From positions 372,001 to 436,000 of the forward strand of contig JADJYE010000008.1 in NCBI GenBank assembly GCA_016719945.1: DNA of 64,000 bases. The letters are read 5' to 3'. The first letter of the stretch is position 1. Every line of letters starts with the position of its first letter. The stretch comes from Polyangiaceae bacterium. Its GTDB lineage: Bacteria; Myxococcota_A; Polyangia; Polyangiales; Polyangiaceae. The position numbers and the translations under genes were made by a program. This document shows positions 1 to 8,818 of the stretch, one piece after another. The notes beneath the pieces are model-generated. The model searched no databases. It saw only the letters and a list, made by a program, of their open reading frames with translations, and had not been told where the DNA came from.

Positions 1-1499
1 TGGGGGTACACGATGAAATGGGTGGGCAGCTTCGAGGGCCCGAGCCGCTCGTAGTGCTCGTACCGCGAGCCAGCCCCTCCGACCCAATACGGGGCCTCGC
101 CCTCGGTCGTGAGGCCGACGACGTCGAAGGTGCGGCGCTCGGAGAAATAAGCGATCGCGCCGGTGTCGTTGAGGCCGATGACGGCGTCCTTGGGCAGGTT
201 CTTCTCGGCCCAGACGCCGAGCTTCACCTGCTGCTCGGTGATGGCGCGCGAGCTGTTGGCGAGGTCGGCGATCGCCCAGCCCAGCTTGCCCGCGAGCGCG
301 CCCGCGTAGACGCCCGTGACCAGCGCCGGGACGAACGCTGTCTCCTTGAACAGCCGCGAGGCCCAGTGCCCGAGCTGCGCGCCGAGGCAGGCGACGAGCA
401 CGAACCAGCCGGGCGCGAACGGCCAGATGTACCGCACGCGGTTCCACAGGATCGTGAGGAACGTGCACGGGATGAGGGTCCCGAGCACGAGCGCCGCGAC
501 CGCGAGGCCGCGCGGGATCTTCCGCGTTCGTACGGTGACGAGCACCAGCGACAGCGCCCCGGCGAGGAAGACGTAGTGGCTGTGCTCCGGCATGAAGATC
601 GCCGTGTACGGCCCGCCCGAGAGCAGGTCCTCGTAGAGCATGCGCACCAGGCCGCCGATGAACGCGTACAAGCGCGGGCCCGGGTAATATGGGTTACCGA
701 CGGCCCATTTGACCATCGCGGTCGTGGAGCGGGCGTGCCCCACCATGATGGTGTTGATGATGGGGACCCAGAGGACGGCCGCGATCGGCAACAGCGCGGG
801 CCAGCGCGCCTTGAGCGCCGCGACGCGGTCCCGCGCGTCGCGCGAGTAGAGCGCGATCGCGATGACGGCGACCAGGGCGGTGAACCCTCCCTCGGGGCGC
901 ACGAGCGAGGCGAGCGCCCCCATCACACCCAAGCCGAGCACCGCCCGGGGCGTACGCGCCTCCGGCTTGGCCTCCGCGAGCTCGGCGGACATCCGCACGG
1001 TGCGCGTCATCGCCCAGGCGAGGGCGATCGTCTCCATGCCGCTCCAGGCGAACCAAGCGAAGGCGCCGAACAGCAAGCACATGGCCGCCGCCCCCACGCC
1101 CGCGGCCCTCCCTGCGAGGCCCTCCGCGAGGCGCTTGGTCTCGACCGCGACGGCGGCGTGAAAGATCGTGCCCAGCGCCCAGACGACGTAGACGAGCGAG
1201 AGGCCTTGAAAGCCGACCGCGTAGAACGGCGCCAAGAGCAGAGGCCAGAGGAAGCTCGTGGCGCCGCTCGAGAAGCCGTCACCCAGCCCGAAGGTGAACG
1301 GGGCGCCCTCGGCGAAGCGGCGCGCGTACACGAAGTGGATGTAGGAGTCGTCGAGCGGCATGCCCGGCTGCCCCGCGTCGGCCAGGATCGCCTTCGTCGC
1401 GAGGTAGCCCAGCAGAGAGCTCACGACGAGCGGCAGGGCATACGGCAAGGACCTGCGCAGGATGGCCGCAAACAACGGCGGTAGCGTGGGGAGCTTCAC
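1..1499 (-). CDS. Multi-pass membrane protein, GT39/ArnT-like glycosyltransferase (3' end outside window)
   Basis: The reverse strand reads without a stop from GTG 1499 to the window edge, about 499 residues. A first hydrophobic helix (residues about 14-35) is followed by a loop with DDSYIHFVYARRF, the kind of Asp-rich first periplasmic loop that GT-C enzymes of the GT39/PMT/ArnT type use to hold a polyprenyl-phosphate sugar donor. About nine further hydrophobic segments follow, then a soluble C-terminal part (VIGLNDTGAIAYFSERR) typical of bacterial members. It probably moves a sugar onto a lipid or protein at the outer face of the inner membrane; the acceptor is unknown. GTG 1499 puts the start just before the first helix. 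An in-frame ATG at 1541 would add 14 residues and overlap the divergent trmB start. The family call is by architecture only, and the stop lies outside the window. Confidence 0.72.
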   Translation of the reverse strand, partial: MKLPTLPPLFAAILRRSLPYALPLVVSSLLGYLATKAILADAGQPGMPLDDSYIHFVYARRFAEGAPFTFGLGDGFSSGATSFLWPLLLAPFYAVGFQGLSLVYVVWALGTIFHAAVAVETKRLAEGLAGRAAGVGAAAMCLLFGAFAWFAWSGMETIALAWAMTRTVRMSAELAEAKPEARTPRAVLGLGVMGALASLVRPEGGFTALVAVIAIALYSRDARDRVAALKARWPALLPIAAVLWVPIINTIMVGHARSTTAMVKWAVGNPYYPGPRLYAFIGGLVRMLYEDLLSGGPYTAIFMPEHSHYVFLAGALSLVLVTVRTRKIPRGLAVAALVLGTLIPCTFLTILWNRVRYIWPFAPGWFVLVACLGAQLGHWASRLFKETAFVPALVTGVYAGALAGKLGWAIADLANSSRAITEQQVKLGVWAEKNLPKDAVIGLNDTGAIAYFSERRTFDVVGLTTEGEAPYWVGGAGSRYEHYERLGPSKLPTHFIVYP

Positions 1500-1539
1500 C
1501 AAACTGGCGCGCGAGTGTACACAGCTTCCGCGCGCGATC

Positions 1540-2193
1540 ATGAGCTTCCGGCCGAACCCCCGACACCCCTATGCCCACGCCGCGCGCCTGCCCGAGGGGG
1601 ACGGCCCGGTCTCGCTCGACGAGGTCATCCCGGGGGCCGGCCCGTTCGAGCTGGAGATCGGCCCCGGCCGCGGCGGCTTCATGTTCGAGCGCTGCGCGGC
1701 CGCCCCAGACGCTCGACTGCTCGGCCTCGAGATCCGATTGAAGTGGGCGCACACCGTCGACGAGCGGCTCGCGAAAGCCGGCCTGCGCGGGCGAGCGCGT
1801 GTGCTCGGCGAGGACGCCAAGCGCGCCCTGCCTCGCCTCACGCCGGACGCCAGCCTTCGCGCGGTGTTCCTCCATTTCCCCGACCCATGGTGGAAGAAGC
1901 GCCACGAGAAGCGCCTGGTCATGGGGGACGTGCTGCTCGATCAGATCGCCCGCCTGCTCGCGCCAGAGGCCGCCCTGTACATCCAGACCGACGTCGAGGA
2001 GCGCGCCGAGCAATATGAGGCGCAGGTCGCGACGCACTCCGGCTTCGTCCCCGCGGGGGACGCTCCTGGGTCGCCGCGCATGGCCGAGAACCCGTTCGGC
2101 GCGCGGAGCCCCCACGAGCACCGAGCGATCGCGGACGGCTTGCCCGTCCATCGGCTCCTCTACCGCCGGGCTCCCCGCGGCGATAGCGTGTGA
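1540..2193 (+). CDS. trmB: tRNA (guanine-N7-)-methyltransferase TrmB
   Basis: Makes m7G46 in the tRNA variable loop with S-adenosylmethionine. The 217-residue protein has the SAM motif LEIGPGRGGF near residue 42, the acidic ribose-binding segment GLEIRLKWAH, and the family signature FPDPWWKKRHEKR about residue 110-122, close to the classical FPDPW-KKRH block. Length is normal. An upstream in-frame ATG (1462) exists, but ATG 1540 gives the usual short N-terminus (MSFRPNP) and leaves room for the divergent membrane-protein start. Its TGA (2191-2193) lies just before the start of the FAD oxidoreductase, so the two are probably co-transcribed, though no functional link is evident. Confidence 0.93.
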   Translation: MSFRPNPRHPYAHAARLPEGDGPVSLDEVIPGAGPFELEIGPGRGGFMFERCAAAPDARLLGLEIRLKWAHTVDERLAKAGLRGRARVLGEDAKRALPRLTPDASLRAVFLHFPDPWWKKRHEKRLVMGDVLLDQIARLLAPEAALYIQTDVEERAEQYEAQVATHSGFVPAGDAPGSPRMAENPFGARSPHEHRAIADGLPVHRLLYRRAPRGDSV

Positions 2194-2198
2194 GGGGC

Positions 2199-3347
2199 AT
2201 GGCGGAGCGGGCCCAGATCGTCATCATCGGCGGCGGCATCATGGGCCTGTCGATCGCCTACAACCTGGCCAAAAACCACGGCATCAAGGACGTGGTGGTG
2301 CTCGAGAAGAGCTACCTGTGCAGCGGCGCGAGCGGGCGCAACGGCGGCGGCGTGCGCGCGCAGTTCGGCAGTGAGTCGAACGTGCGGCTGATGCAGGAGA
2401 GCCTGCGCCTGTGCCGCGAGTTCGCGGCGGAGATGAAGATCAACGTGTGGTTCCGCGAGGGGGGCTACCTGTTCCTCACGCGGAGCGCCGAGGGGCAAGC
2501 CTCGCTCGAGGCGAGCGTCGCGGTGCAGAACGAATGCGGCCACCCGACCGAGATGTGGTCGCCCGCCGAGGCGAAGAAGCTGGTCCCCGAGCTCGACCTC
2601 GATGGCGTGGTCGCCGCCAGCTACAACCCCAACGACGCGGTGGTCTTCCCGTGGCCGTTCGTGTGGGGATACGCCAGGGGCGCACAGAGCCACGGCGTCC
2701 GCGTCCGCACGTTCACGCGGGTCATCGGCTTCGAAACGCGCGGCAAGGCGATCACCAAGGTGGTCACGGATCACGGCGCGATCGAGACGAGCCGGGTGGT
2801 GAACGCCGCGGGCGCGTGGAGCCCACAGGTCGCCGCGATGCTCGGGGTCGAGCTGCCCAACAAACCGCACCGCCACGAGATCTGCTCGAGCGAGCCGCTC
2901 AAGCCCTGGCTGACCCCGCTCGTCGCGGACCTGTCGAACGGTCTGTATTTCTCGCAGTCGACGCGGGGCGAGATCGTCGGCGGCATCTCCAACCACGACG
3001 TGCCGGAGGGCATCGACATGGAGTCGAGCTCGAAGTTCTTGGGCCTGTACGCCAAGGCCCTGACGCGCACGGTGCCCCTGCTCGGGGCGGTGAAGGTGCT
3101 ACGGCAATGGGCAGGCTGCTACGATCTCACGCCCGACCAGAACCCGATCGTGGGCCAGGTCGACGAGGTGGAGGAGTTCTACCAAGCGTCGGGCTTCATG
3201 GGGCACGGCTTCATGATGGCGCCGGTCATGGGAAAGCTCCTCGCCCAGCACATCGCCGAGGGCACCGAGCTGCCGCTCTTCTCACGGTGGAGCCTGCGCC
3301 GCTTCAAGGAAGGGCGCCTGCTGCGCGAGCACATGATCATCGGCTGA
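2199..3347 (+). CDS. FAD-dependent amine/amino-acid oxidoreductase (DAO family, sarcosine-oxidase-beta-like)
   Basis: A 382-residue flavoprotein that should oxidise a C-N bond of a small amine or amino acid. The N-terminus has the dinucleotide-binding motif IVIIGGGIMGLSIAYNL, followed by the flavin-contact segment CSGASGRNGGGVRAQ that is common in sarcosine-oxidase beta/glycine-oxidase relatives. The C-terminal segment GCYDLTPDQNPIVG is the conserved FAD-binding end of the DAO fold. ATG 2199 is preferred over GTG 2190 because it begins right before the Rossmann strand. It follows trmB after five bases. The substrate cannot be told from sequence. It has no signal peptide, so it should be cytoplasmic. 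Confidence 0.85.
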   Translation: MAERAQIVIIGGGIMGLSIAYNLAKNHGIKDVVVLEKSYLCSGASGRNGGGVRAQFGSESNVRLMQESLRLCREFAAEMKINVWFREGGYLFLTRSAEGQASLEASVAVQNECGHPTEMWSPAEAKKLVPELDLDGVVAASYNPNDAVVFPWPFVWGYARGAQSHGVRVRTFTRVIGFETRGKAITKVVTDHGAIETSRVVNAAGAWSPQVAAMLGVELPNKPHRHEICSSEPLKPWLTPLVADLSNGLYFSQSTRGEIVGGISNHDVPEGIDMESSSKFLGLYAKALTRTVPLLGAVKVLRQWAGCYDLTPDQNPIVGQVDEVEEFYQASGFMGHGFMMAPVMGKLLAQHIAEGTELPLFSRWSLRRFKEGRLLREHMIIG

Positions 3348-3374
3348 CGTCGAGCTCGACCGCCGCCTCCCCGC

Positions 3375-4358
3375 TCACTCCTTCAGGACCTTGACCTCGT
3401 CACCGACGATCTCGAGCACCTGGACGTTGCCTGCGTAATATTTGCTCATCCCGGTGTCGATGCGGACGGCCTTCTTGTCGCACGCGAACGAGATGTCGGG
3501 CTTCTGCGGCGTGTGACCCATGACCATGCGCTTCTTGCCGAGGGCGCCGAGCACCGTGTCGAGCTCCTTGCAGTCGTCGGGGCCGGTCTGAGCGCTGAAC
3601 GCGCGCGACCACACGGGACCGTCCTCGGCGACGAGCATCTGCGGGGGCGTCGGGCGTTCGCCAGCCAGCCACGCGCGGCTCTCCTGGTCGAGCTTGTCGA
3701 GGCCGTAGTCGAGCTGCTTCATGGTGATGCCGCCGTGCACGAACACGCTGTCGCCGACGATCGCGAAGATCGGGCGGGCCGCCATCTGCTTCGCGTACGG
3801 CCCGCCCGGGTTGAACGCCGCGGCGCGCCCTCGGCGCTCCTCGGGCTGCTTCCTCACGGCCTTCGCGTCGGACGTCAGCTCGGAGAACGTGGCGTAGCTG
3901 CCGGGGGTCACGAAGCGGAAATCGAGCTGCGCGTTCATCACCTCGTGGTTGCCGTTGAGGACCAGGAACGTGCCGCCCGCCGCCTTCGCTTGCTGCTCGA
4001 GGCTGGTGAACAGATCGAGGATGGCCCGGTCGTCGTCGCCGCGGTCGAGCTGGTCGCCGACCTGCACCACGAACAGGTCGCCCGCGGACCACCTCGCTTG
4101 ATCGTCGATCACGCCGCCGAGCTTGAGCGCGCGCTTGGTGGCGTCGAGATCGCCGTGTACGTCGCCGAACGCCACGATGCGCTTCGGCGCCGGGTACACG
4201 TTGCTCGTCGGCGCGAGCGTCGAGGCGGCGGGCGCCGCGGAGCCCGTGCTCGTCGCCGCCGCGCCCTGGTTGCAGGCGACGGCGGCGAGCGCGAGCGTGG
4301 CAAAGAGCGTGCGAGCGCGCGCGATTGCGGCAGAGCGCGAGCGGGCGGGCGGCCTCAT
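3375..4358 (-). CDS. Exported/lipoprotein metallophosphoesterase (calcineurin-like)
   Basis: A 327-residue protein with a signal peptide ending in a lipobox-like ALAAVAC. After a Thr/Ser/Ala linker it carries the metallophosphoesterase motifs: FGDVHGD (about residue 64), GDQLDRGDDD, LNGNHEVMN, a later VHGG block and MGHTPQ. These supply the two-metal site of PPP-type phosphatases, and the order and spacing suit the Shewanella-like/ApaH-like phosphatases. The substrate could be a protein phosphate, a nucleotide or another phosphoester. Its ATG (4358-4356) overlaps the TGA of the upstream DUF4280 gene as ATGA, so the two are translationally coupled. A DUF4280 (PAAR-like) partner raises the possibility of a secreted effector, but the lipobox argues for an envelope protein. 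Confidence 0.82.
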   Translation of the reverse strand: MRPPARSRSAAIARARTLFATLALAAVACNQGAAATSTGSAAPAASTLAPTSNVYPAPKRIVAFGDVHGDLDATKRALKLGGVIDDQARWSAGDLFVVQVGDQLDRGDDDRAILDLFTSLEQQAKAAGGTFLVLNGNHEVMNAQLDFRFVTPGSYATFSELTSDAKAVRKQPEERRGRAAAFNPGGPYAKQMAARPIFAIVGDSVFVHGGITMKQLDYGLDKLDQESRAWLAGERPTPPQMLVAEDGPVWSRAFSAQTGPDDCKELDTVLGALGKKRMVMGHTPQKPDISFACDKKAVRIDTGMSKYYAGNVQVLEIVGDEVKVLKE

Positions 4359-4706
4359 TCTGATTTGATCTCGATGTCGGTCGCGGGATCGAGGATGTCG
4401 ATCGTGCCGCCGTGGTCGCAGGTGCAGGTCGAGTCGCTCGACAAGACGTTGATCCGATCGACGACGGCGAAGGGCGCGCCTGGCGTTGAGCACGCCGAGC
4501 GCCGCGGAGGTCGCGGCCGCCACCTGGGGGTTGGAGGGCGAGCGGCACATCCCGAACGTGATGATGTTCCGCATCGGCTTGTGGTCGTCGACCGTGCCGA
4601 CCGCCTTGTCGTCCGACAACACCGGGCTCTCGGGGATCACGAGCAGCGAAGGGAGGGCGCCCTGCGAGCAGCGGATCTTGGCCTCGTGAACAACGAGCCT
4701 GCGCAT
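4355..4706 (-). pseudogene. DUF4280 PAAR-like protein, interrupted by one extra base
   Basis: The first frame from ATG 4706 gives MRRLVVHEAKIRCSQGALPS, then VDDHKPMRNIITFGMCRSP and NPQVAAATSAALGVL, the pattern of DUF4280 (a PAAR-like spike-tip family). After GVL the frame is lost. Skipping a single base of the TT at 4486-4487 restores GVLTPGAPFAVVDRI, then DSTCTCDHGGTIDI and a TGA at 4357-4355 that overlaps the next ATG. The restored product is about 116 residues, the normal family size, and GVLTP is the expected motif at the junction. So this is one gene with a one-base insertion, real or an assembly error. DUF4280 proteins sit at tips of contractile injection systems or next to their cargo. 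No other such genes are in the window. Confidence 0.7.
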
Positions 4707-4798
4707 GCCCGGTAGGATGCACCTCACGGGAGCCGGCTGCAATCGCTCGCCCGCGCGAGGCCTGCTCATGACGCTCCGGCAGTGGTAGAACCCCGGAC

Positions 4799-5743
4799 GT
4801 GAGGAAGCGCCAGCTCGGCAAGACCGGGCTCGAGGTGAGCGAGCTAGCGCTCGGCACCTGGGGCCTCTCGGGGGACGCCTACGGGTCGGTGCCCGATATC
4901 GAGGTCGACCGGACGATCGATCGGGCCGTCGCCCTGGGGATCACCCTGTTCGACACGGCCGATGTCTACGGCGAAGGCGGCGCGATGGAGCGCAAGCTCG
5001 GCAAGCGCCTGCCAGCCCAACGCACGGTGGTCGCGACCAAGCTGGGGACCAACCTCGACAGCTACCCGGAGAAGAGCTTCACCTCCGAGTACCTGTACAT
5101 GGCGTTCGAGCGCTCGCAGGAGCGCCTCAAGCGGGACTGCGTCGACATCGTCCTGCTCCACAACCCGTCGCTCAAGAGCTTCGACGACGACGAGACCTTC
5201 GGGCTGCTCAAGCGCCTCAAGGACGAGGCTCGGATCCGCGCTTGGGGCGTCGCCGCGGGCAACTACGCCGTCGCCGAGCGCGCGATCGAGCGCGGCTGCG
5301 ACGTCCTCGAGATGGCGTACAACTGCTTCTTTTTCCGGGACGTGAAGCGCCTCGGGCTCAAGCTCCGCTCGGAGGGCGTGGCGCTCTTCGCGCGCAGCGT
5401 GCTGTCGTACGGGCTGCTCGCCGGCCACTGGACGAGCGAGCGCGAGTTCTACCCACCGGATCACCGCGCCGACCGCTGGAACGCCGAGGAGCTCAAGCGC
5501 AGGGTCGAGCAGCTCGACGCGCTCCGGGCGTGCGTGGGTGGGCCGGCGCCCACGATGCGCTCGGTCGCGCTGCGCTACGTGCTGCAGAACGAGCGGGTCA
5601 GCGCCGCGGTGCTGGGCCCGCGCAACAGCACGCAGCTCGACCAGCTCGTCCGCGACGCCGGGAGGATGCCGCCGTACCTCGCGCCCCCGACCATGGCGAA
5701 GCTCGAGGCGGGGCTGCTCGCGAACGGCGTGACGGGGGAGTGA
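4799..5743 (+). CDS. Aldo/keto reductase
   Basis: NADPH-dependent reductase, 314 residues, (beta/alpha)8 fold. The catalytic tetrad is visible: Asp52 and Tyr57 in FDTADVYGEG, Lys81 in VVATKLG and His121 in VLLHNPS. The C-terminal cofactor segment (VLGPRNSTQLDQLV) is also present. The start is GTG 4799, giving the usual KRQLGKTGLEVSELALGTWG opening of this family. There is no Shine-Dalgarno, and a weak -10-like TAGAAC lies seven bases before the start. Its TGA overlaps the ATG of the following phosphatase gene, so the two are coupled. The natural aldehyde or ketone substrate is unknown. Confidence 0.9.
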   Translation: MRKRQLGKTGLEVSELALGTWGLSGDAYGSVPDIEVDRTIDRAVALGITLFDTADVYGEGGAMERKLGKRLPAQRTVVATKLGTNLDSYPEKSFTSEYLYMAFERSQERLKRDCVDIVLLHNPSLKSFDDDETFGLLKRLKDEARIRAWGVAAGNYAVAERAIERGCDVLEMAYNCFFFRDVKRLGLKLRSEGVALFARSVLSYGLLAGHWTSEREFYPPDHRADRWNAEELKRRVEQLDALRACVGGPAPTMRSVALRYVLQNERVSAAVLGPRNSTQLDQLVRDAGRMPPYLAPPTMAKLEAGLLANGVTGE

Positions 5744-6576
5744 TGCACAGCCGTTACGATCGCGAGCTCGACGTGATGAGGCGCCTCGGCCGCGAGGCGA
5801 GCGAGGTGGTGATGGCGGTCTACGCGACCGACTTCGCCGTCGAGATGAAGGGCAAGGACGACCCCGTCACCCTGGCTGACAAACAGGCCAACACGCTGAT
5901 CTGCGCGGCCCTCGCCCAGGCCTTCCCCGAACACGGCGTCCTCGCCGAGGAGAGCGCCCCGAAGACAGAGGGCGAGCGCGCCGCGATCGCCCTCAAGGAG
6001 CGCCTGTTCCTGGTCGATCCGGTCGACGGGACCCGCGAGTTCACCGAGAAAAATGGGCAGTTCTGCGTGATGATCGGCCTCGTCGACGGGCCCTCGGCGG
6101 TGGCCGGGGTGGTGGCCGTGCCTTGCGAGAACAAGCTGTTGTGGGGCTCGAGCGACGGCGGCACCTTCGTGGAGCCGCTCGACGGCACCGGCTCGCCGGA
6201 GCGGCTGAACGTCTCGCGCGCGTCGGCCGGGCTCAGGGCCGTCGTCTCACGCTCCCATCCGGCGCCGCGAACACGCGCCGTGCTCGAGGCGCTCGGCGTG
6301 GAGCAGACCATCCCGTGCGGCTCGGTCGGGCTGAAGGTCGCACGTGTGATCGAGGGGGCCGCGGAGATCTACGTCCACCCGAGCCGCGGCGCGAGCCTGT
6401 GGGACGCGTGTGCGCCCGACGCGCTGCTCAGGGGCGCGGGCGGGGTGATGACCGCGCTCGGCGGCGACCCTATCGACTACCGGGGCCCGCTGTCGATCGA
6501 GAGCGGCCTCATCGCGACGACGCCGGCGCTCTTGCCGCGCGTGCTGGGCGCGCTCGAGCTCACCCGCCCACGTTGA
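5743..6576 (+). CDS. cysQ: 3'(2'),5'-bisphosphate nucleotidase CysQ-like (inositol monophosphatase superfamily)
   Basis: A 277-residue Mg-dependent phosphatase that probably removes the 3'-phosphate from PAP/PAPS, or else acts on an inositol phosphate. Metal ligands are in LAEES (Glu69/70) and FLVDPVDGTREF (Asp92, Asp95, with Gly96-Thr97); the C-terminal ligand Asp is in LWDACAPDALL. The run DGTREFTEKNGQF is much closer to CysQ than to SuhB-type enzymes. The ATG overlaps the aldo/keto reductase stop (TGATG), showing coupling. The 3' end overlaps the convergent kinase gene by 17 bases. CysQ is the better choice over inositol monophosphatase, but substrate specificity is inferred. Confidence 0.78.
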   Translation: MHSRYDRELDVMRRLGREASEVVMAVYATDFAVEMKGKDDPVTLADKQANTLICAALAQAFPEHGVLAEESAPKTEGERAAIALKERLFLVDPVDGTREFTEKNGQFCVMIGLVDGPSAVAGVVAVPCENKLLWGSSDGGTFVEPLDGTGSPERLNVSRASAGLRAVVSRSHPAPRTRAVLEALGVEQTIPCGSVGLKVARVIEGAAEIYVHPSRGASLWDACAPDALLRGAGGVMTALGGDPIDYRGPLSIESGLIATTPALLPRVLGALELTRPR

Positions 6577-8764
6577 ACGTGACGCGCGCCGTGCCGCCGG
6601 GCTCGACCTTGACAGCCTGAGACTGCGAGGGGCCGCTCTCTGGCTTGCACGTGACGGTCACCGTGCCTGCGGGCACCGTGGCCACCACGGGCGTGGGCCC
6701 ATACCCGGCGCCCTTCACGGTCACGTTGCAGAAGCCGCCCTTGGCGTTGACGCGCACCGTGCCGGTCCCGCCCGGGGCCGTGGGAGGGGGCGGCGGCGGG
6801 TCGTTCTTCTTGTCCTTGTCCTTCTCGGCCTGCTGCTGGGCGGCGAGCTGCTGCGGCGTCATCTTCACGAGGGCGTGTTTGAAGGCCTTCTTCTCGCCTT
6901 GCTTCGCGGTGAAGGTGAACGTCTTCGCGATGTAGCCGGTGGCGCTGATCACGACCTTGTGCTCCTCGTCTGCCGAGAGGCCGGTGATCTTCTTCCAGTC
7001 ACCCTTCCAGGGCTTGCCGTCGACCCAGACGGTCGGCTCGGGGCTGACGTCGAGCTCGACCGTGATGCTGCCGGTCTGCAGCTTGACGTCAATCGCCTTG
7101 GCGTCGCCTTGCGCGAGCTTGAGCGTCTCCTTGTGCGACTCGAAGCCCTCCATCGAGAGCTTCAGGTGGATGTCGCTGCCGAGCGGGAGGTTGTCGATGG
7201 TCGCCGGGGTGACCTCGGTCTTGAGGTCGCCGTTGATCCAGATCGCGGCGCCGGCTGGCTCGCTCGTGATCTTCAGGGAGCCCTTCGCCTCGACGGTGGC
7301 CGACACCGCAGGCGTGGGGTCGGCCGTGGCCGGCGCTTCGCCGCTCGCGACCTTGCCGGGATCGCGGGTCGCGAAGTACGCGACGCCCAGCACCGCCACG
7401 AGCAGGGCGCCCCCGCCGAGCAACATGCCCGTGTTGCGCTTCGGCTGAGGCGGGATGGTGTTGGCCGCGCCCGGGGCGCCGACGCCGGTCGACGACTGGT
7501 CGAACGAGGTGTTCGGGTGAGAGCCAGTGGACGCGGGCGAGAAGTCTTGAGGCGGGTATTGCGCGGCGATCTGGTCGGCGAGCGGCTTGATGCCCTGCAG
7601 GTCGGCCTTCTGCTCGGCGAGCTTGTCAGCGAACAGCGTCTGCATCCACGCGCCCATCGACACGGTGGAGACCGGGAGGCGCTCTTGGCGAACGTACGCC
7701 TCGAGATCCGCCTGCATGTCGCGCGCGCTCTGGTAGCGGGCGTCACGGTTCTTCGCGAGGGCCTTCATCACCACGCGCTCGAGCTGCGGCGGGTAGTTGG
7801 GCGCGACGTCGCTCGGCAGCGGGTATTCGGTCTCGCAGATGAGCTTGAGCGTGTCGTATTCGCTCGTGCTCTTGAACAGGCGCTTGCCCGTCGTCAGCTC
7901 GAAGAGGATGACGCCGGCCGCGAAGATGTCGCTGCGCCAGTCGATCTCCTGGCCGTCGGCCTGCTCGGGCGACATGTAAGGGACCTTGCCCTTGAGGTGC
8001 CCGCTCTTCGAGTCTTCGTTGGCGTGCAGGCTCTTCGCGACGCCGAAGTCGACGACCTTGATGTCGCCGCTCATGGTCACGACGATGTTCTGAGGCGAGA
8101 TGTCGCGGTGGACGATGCCGAGGGTCTTGCCGTCCACGCCCTTCTTCTCGTGGGCGTAGACCAGGCCTGCGCAGAGGCCGATGACGATCGCGAGCGCGTG
8201 CTCGAGCGGGAACTCGGACACGCTCTTGCGCTTCATCTCGCGGATGATCGTGCGGATATCTTCACCCTCGATGTGCTCCATCGCGATGAAGTACGTCCCC
8301 TCGACCTGGCCGACGTCGTACGTCTGCACGATGTTCGGGTGCGTCAGCGTCGCCGCGATGCGCGCCTCGTGCAGCAGCATGTCGATGAACTGACGATCCT
8401 GGTTCATCTGCGGGAGGATCCGCTTGATGACCACGAACTTCTCGAAGCCGGCGACGCTCCGGTGCAGGGCGAGGTAGAGCTCGGCCATGCCCCCGGAGGC
8501 GAGCCTGCGCATCAACGTGTACTTGCCGAACTGCCGAGGAAGCGCTTCCTTCTCACCCGTGGGCACGTTGGCGAGACCAGGCGTGAGCGCCGGGGCACCG
8601 GGGACGGACGGGCGCGTTGGCGCCCCGAGCACGGGCACGGCGGAGCGCACCGAAGGCGGGCCCGCAGGGCCGCCCGCAGGCGCACCGGACGCAGGCGCAC
8701 CGCCACCGCCGGCGCCTTGCGCCGGCGATCCAGGTGTCGCCCCCGATGGTCGTTGGCCGCTCAT
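6560..8764 (-). CDS. Ser/Thr protein kinase with C-terminal PEGA domains
   Basis: A 734-residue receptor-like kinase. After a Gly/Pro/Ala-rich N-terminal 70 residues comes a Hanks kinase domain (about 80-350): glycine loop LASGGMAELYLA, Lys114 in VVIKRIL, catalytic HRD at 219-221 with ISPQN, and DFG at 239-241. A transmembrane helix lies near residue 450. The C-terminal half holds two clear PEGA repeats (SLKITSEPAGAAIWINGD and SITVELDVSPEPTVWVDGK) and a third, weaker one, so the C-terminus should sit in the periplasm. PEGA-kinases are common in myxobacteria. ATG 8764 was chosen over a longer frame because the extra residues look unlike protein. A TAAGAT box about 30 bases upstream may be its -10. 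Confidence 0.92.
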   Translation of the reverse strand: MSGQRPSGATPGSPAQGAGGGGAPASGAPAGGPAGPPSVRSAVPVLGAPTRPSVPGAPALTPGLANVPTGEKEALPRQFGKYTLMRRLASGGMAELYLALHRSVAGFEKFVVIKRILPQMNQDRQFIDMLLHEARIAATLTHPNIVQTYDVGQVEGTYFIAMEHIEGEDIRTIIREMKRKSVSEFPLEHALAIVIGLCAGLVYAHEKKGVDGKTLGIVHRDISPQNIVVTMSGDIKVVDFGVAKSLHANEDSKSGHLKGKVPYMSPEQADGQEIDWRSDIFAAGVILFELTTGKRLFKSTSEYDTLKLICETEYPLPSDVAPNYPPQLERVVMKALAKNRDARYQSARDMQADLEAYVRQERLPVSTVSMGAWMQTLFADKLAEQKADLQGIKPLADQIAAQYPPQDFSPASTGSHPNTSFDQSSTGVGAPGAANTIPPQPKRNTGMLLGGGALLVAVLGVAYFATRDPGKVASGEAPATADPTPAVSATVEAKGSLKITSEPAGAAIWINGDLKTEVTPATIDNLPLGSDIHLKLSMEGFESHKETLKLAQGDAKAIDVKLQTGSITVELDVSPEPTVWVDGKPWKGDWKKITGLSADEEHKVVISATGYIAKTFTFTAKQGEKKAFKHALVKMTPQQLAAQQQAEKDKDKKNDPPPPPPTAPGGTGTVRVNAKGGFCNVTVKGAGYGPTPVVATVPAGTVTVTCKPESGPSQSQAVKVEPGGTARVTFNVGG

Positions 8765-8818
8765 CCCGCTCGCTGCTGTCGTCCATCTTAGCGCGGGCTT
8801 CAAGGGTACGGCACGCCG

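Noticed and set aside
18..1484. 488-residue plus-strand open frame opposite the membrane protein
   Set aside because: Arg/Asp/Glu-rich mirror of the real reverse-strand gene; no domain, and the opposite strand reads as a normal multi-helix protein.
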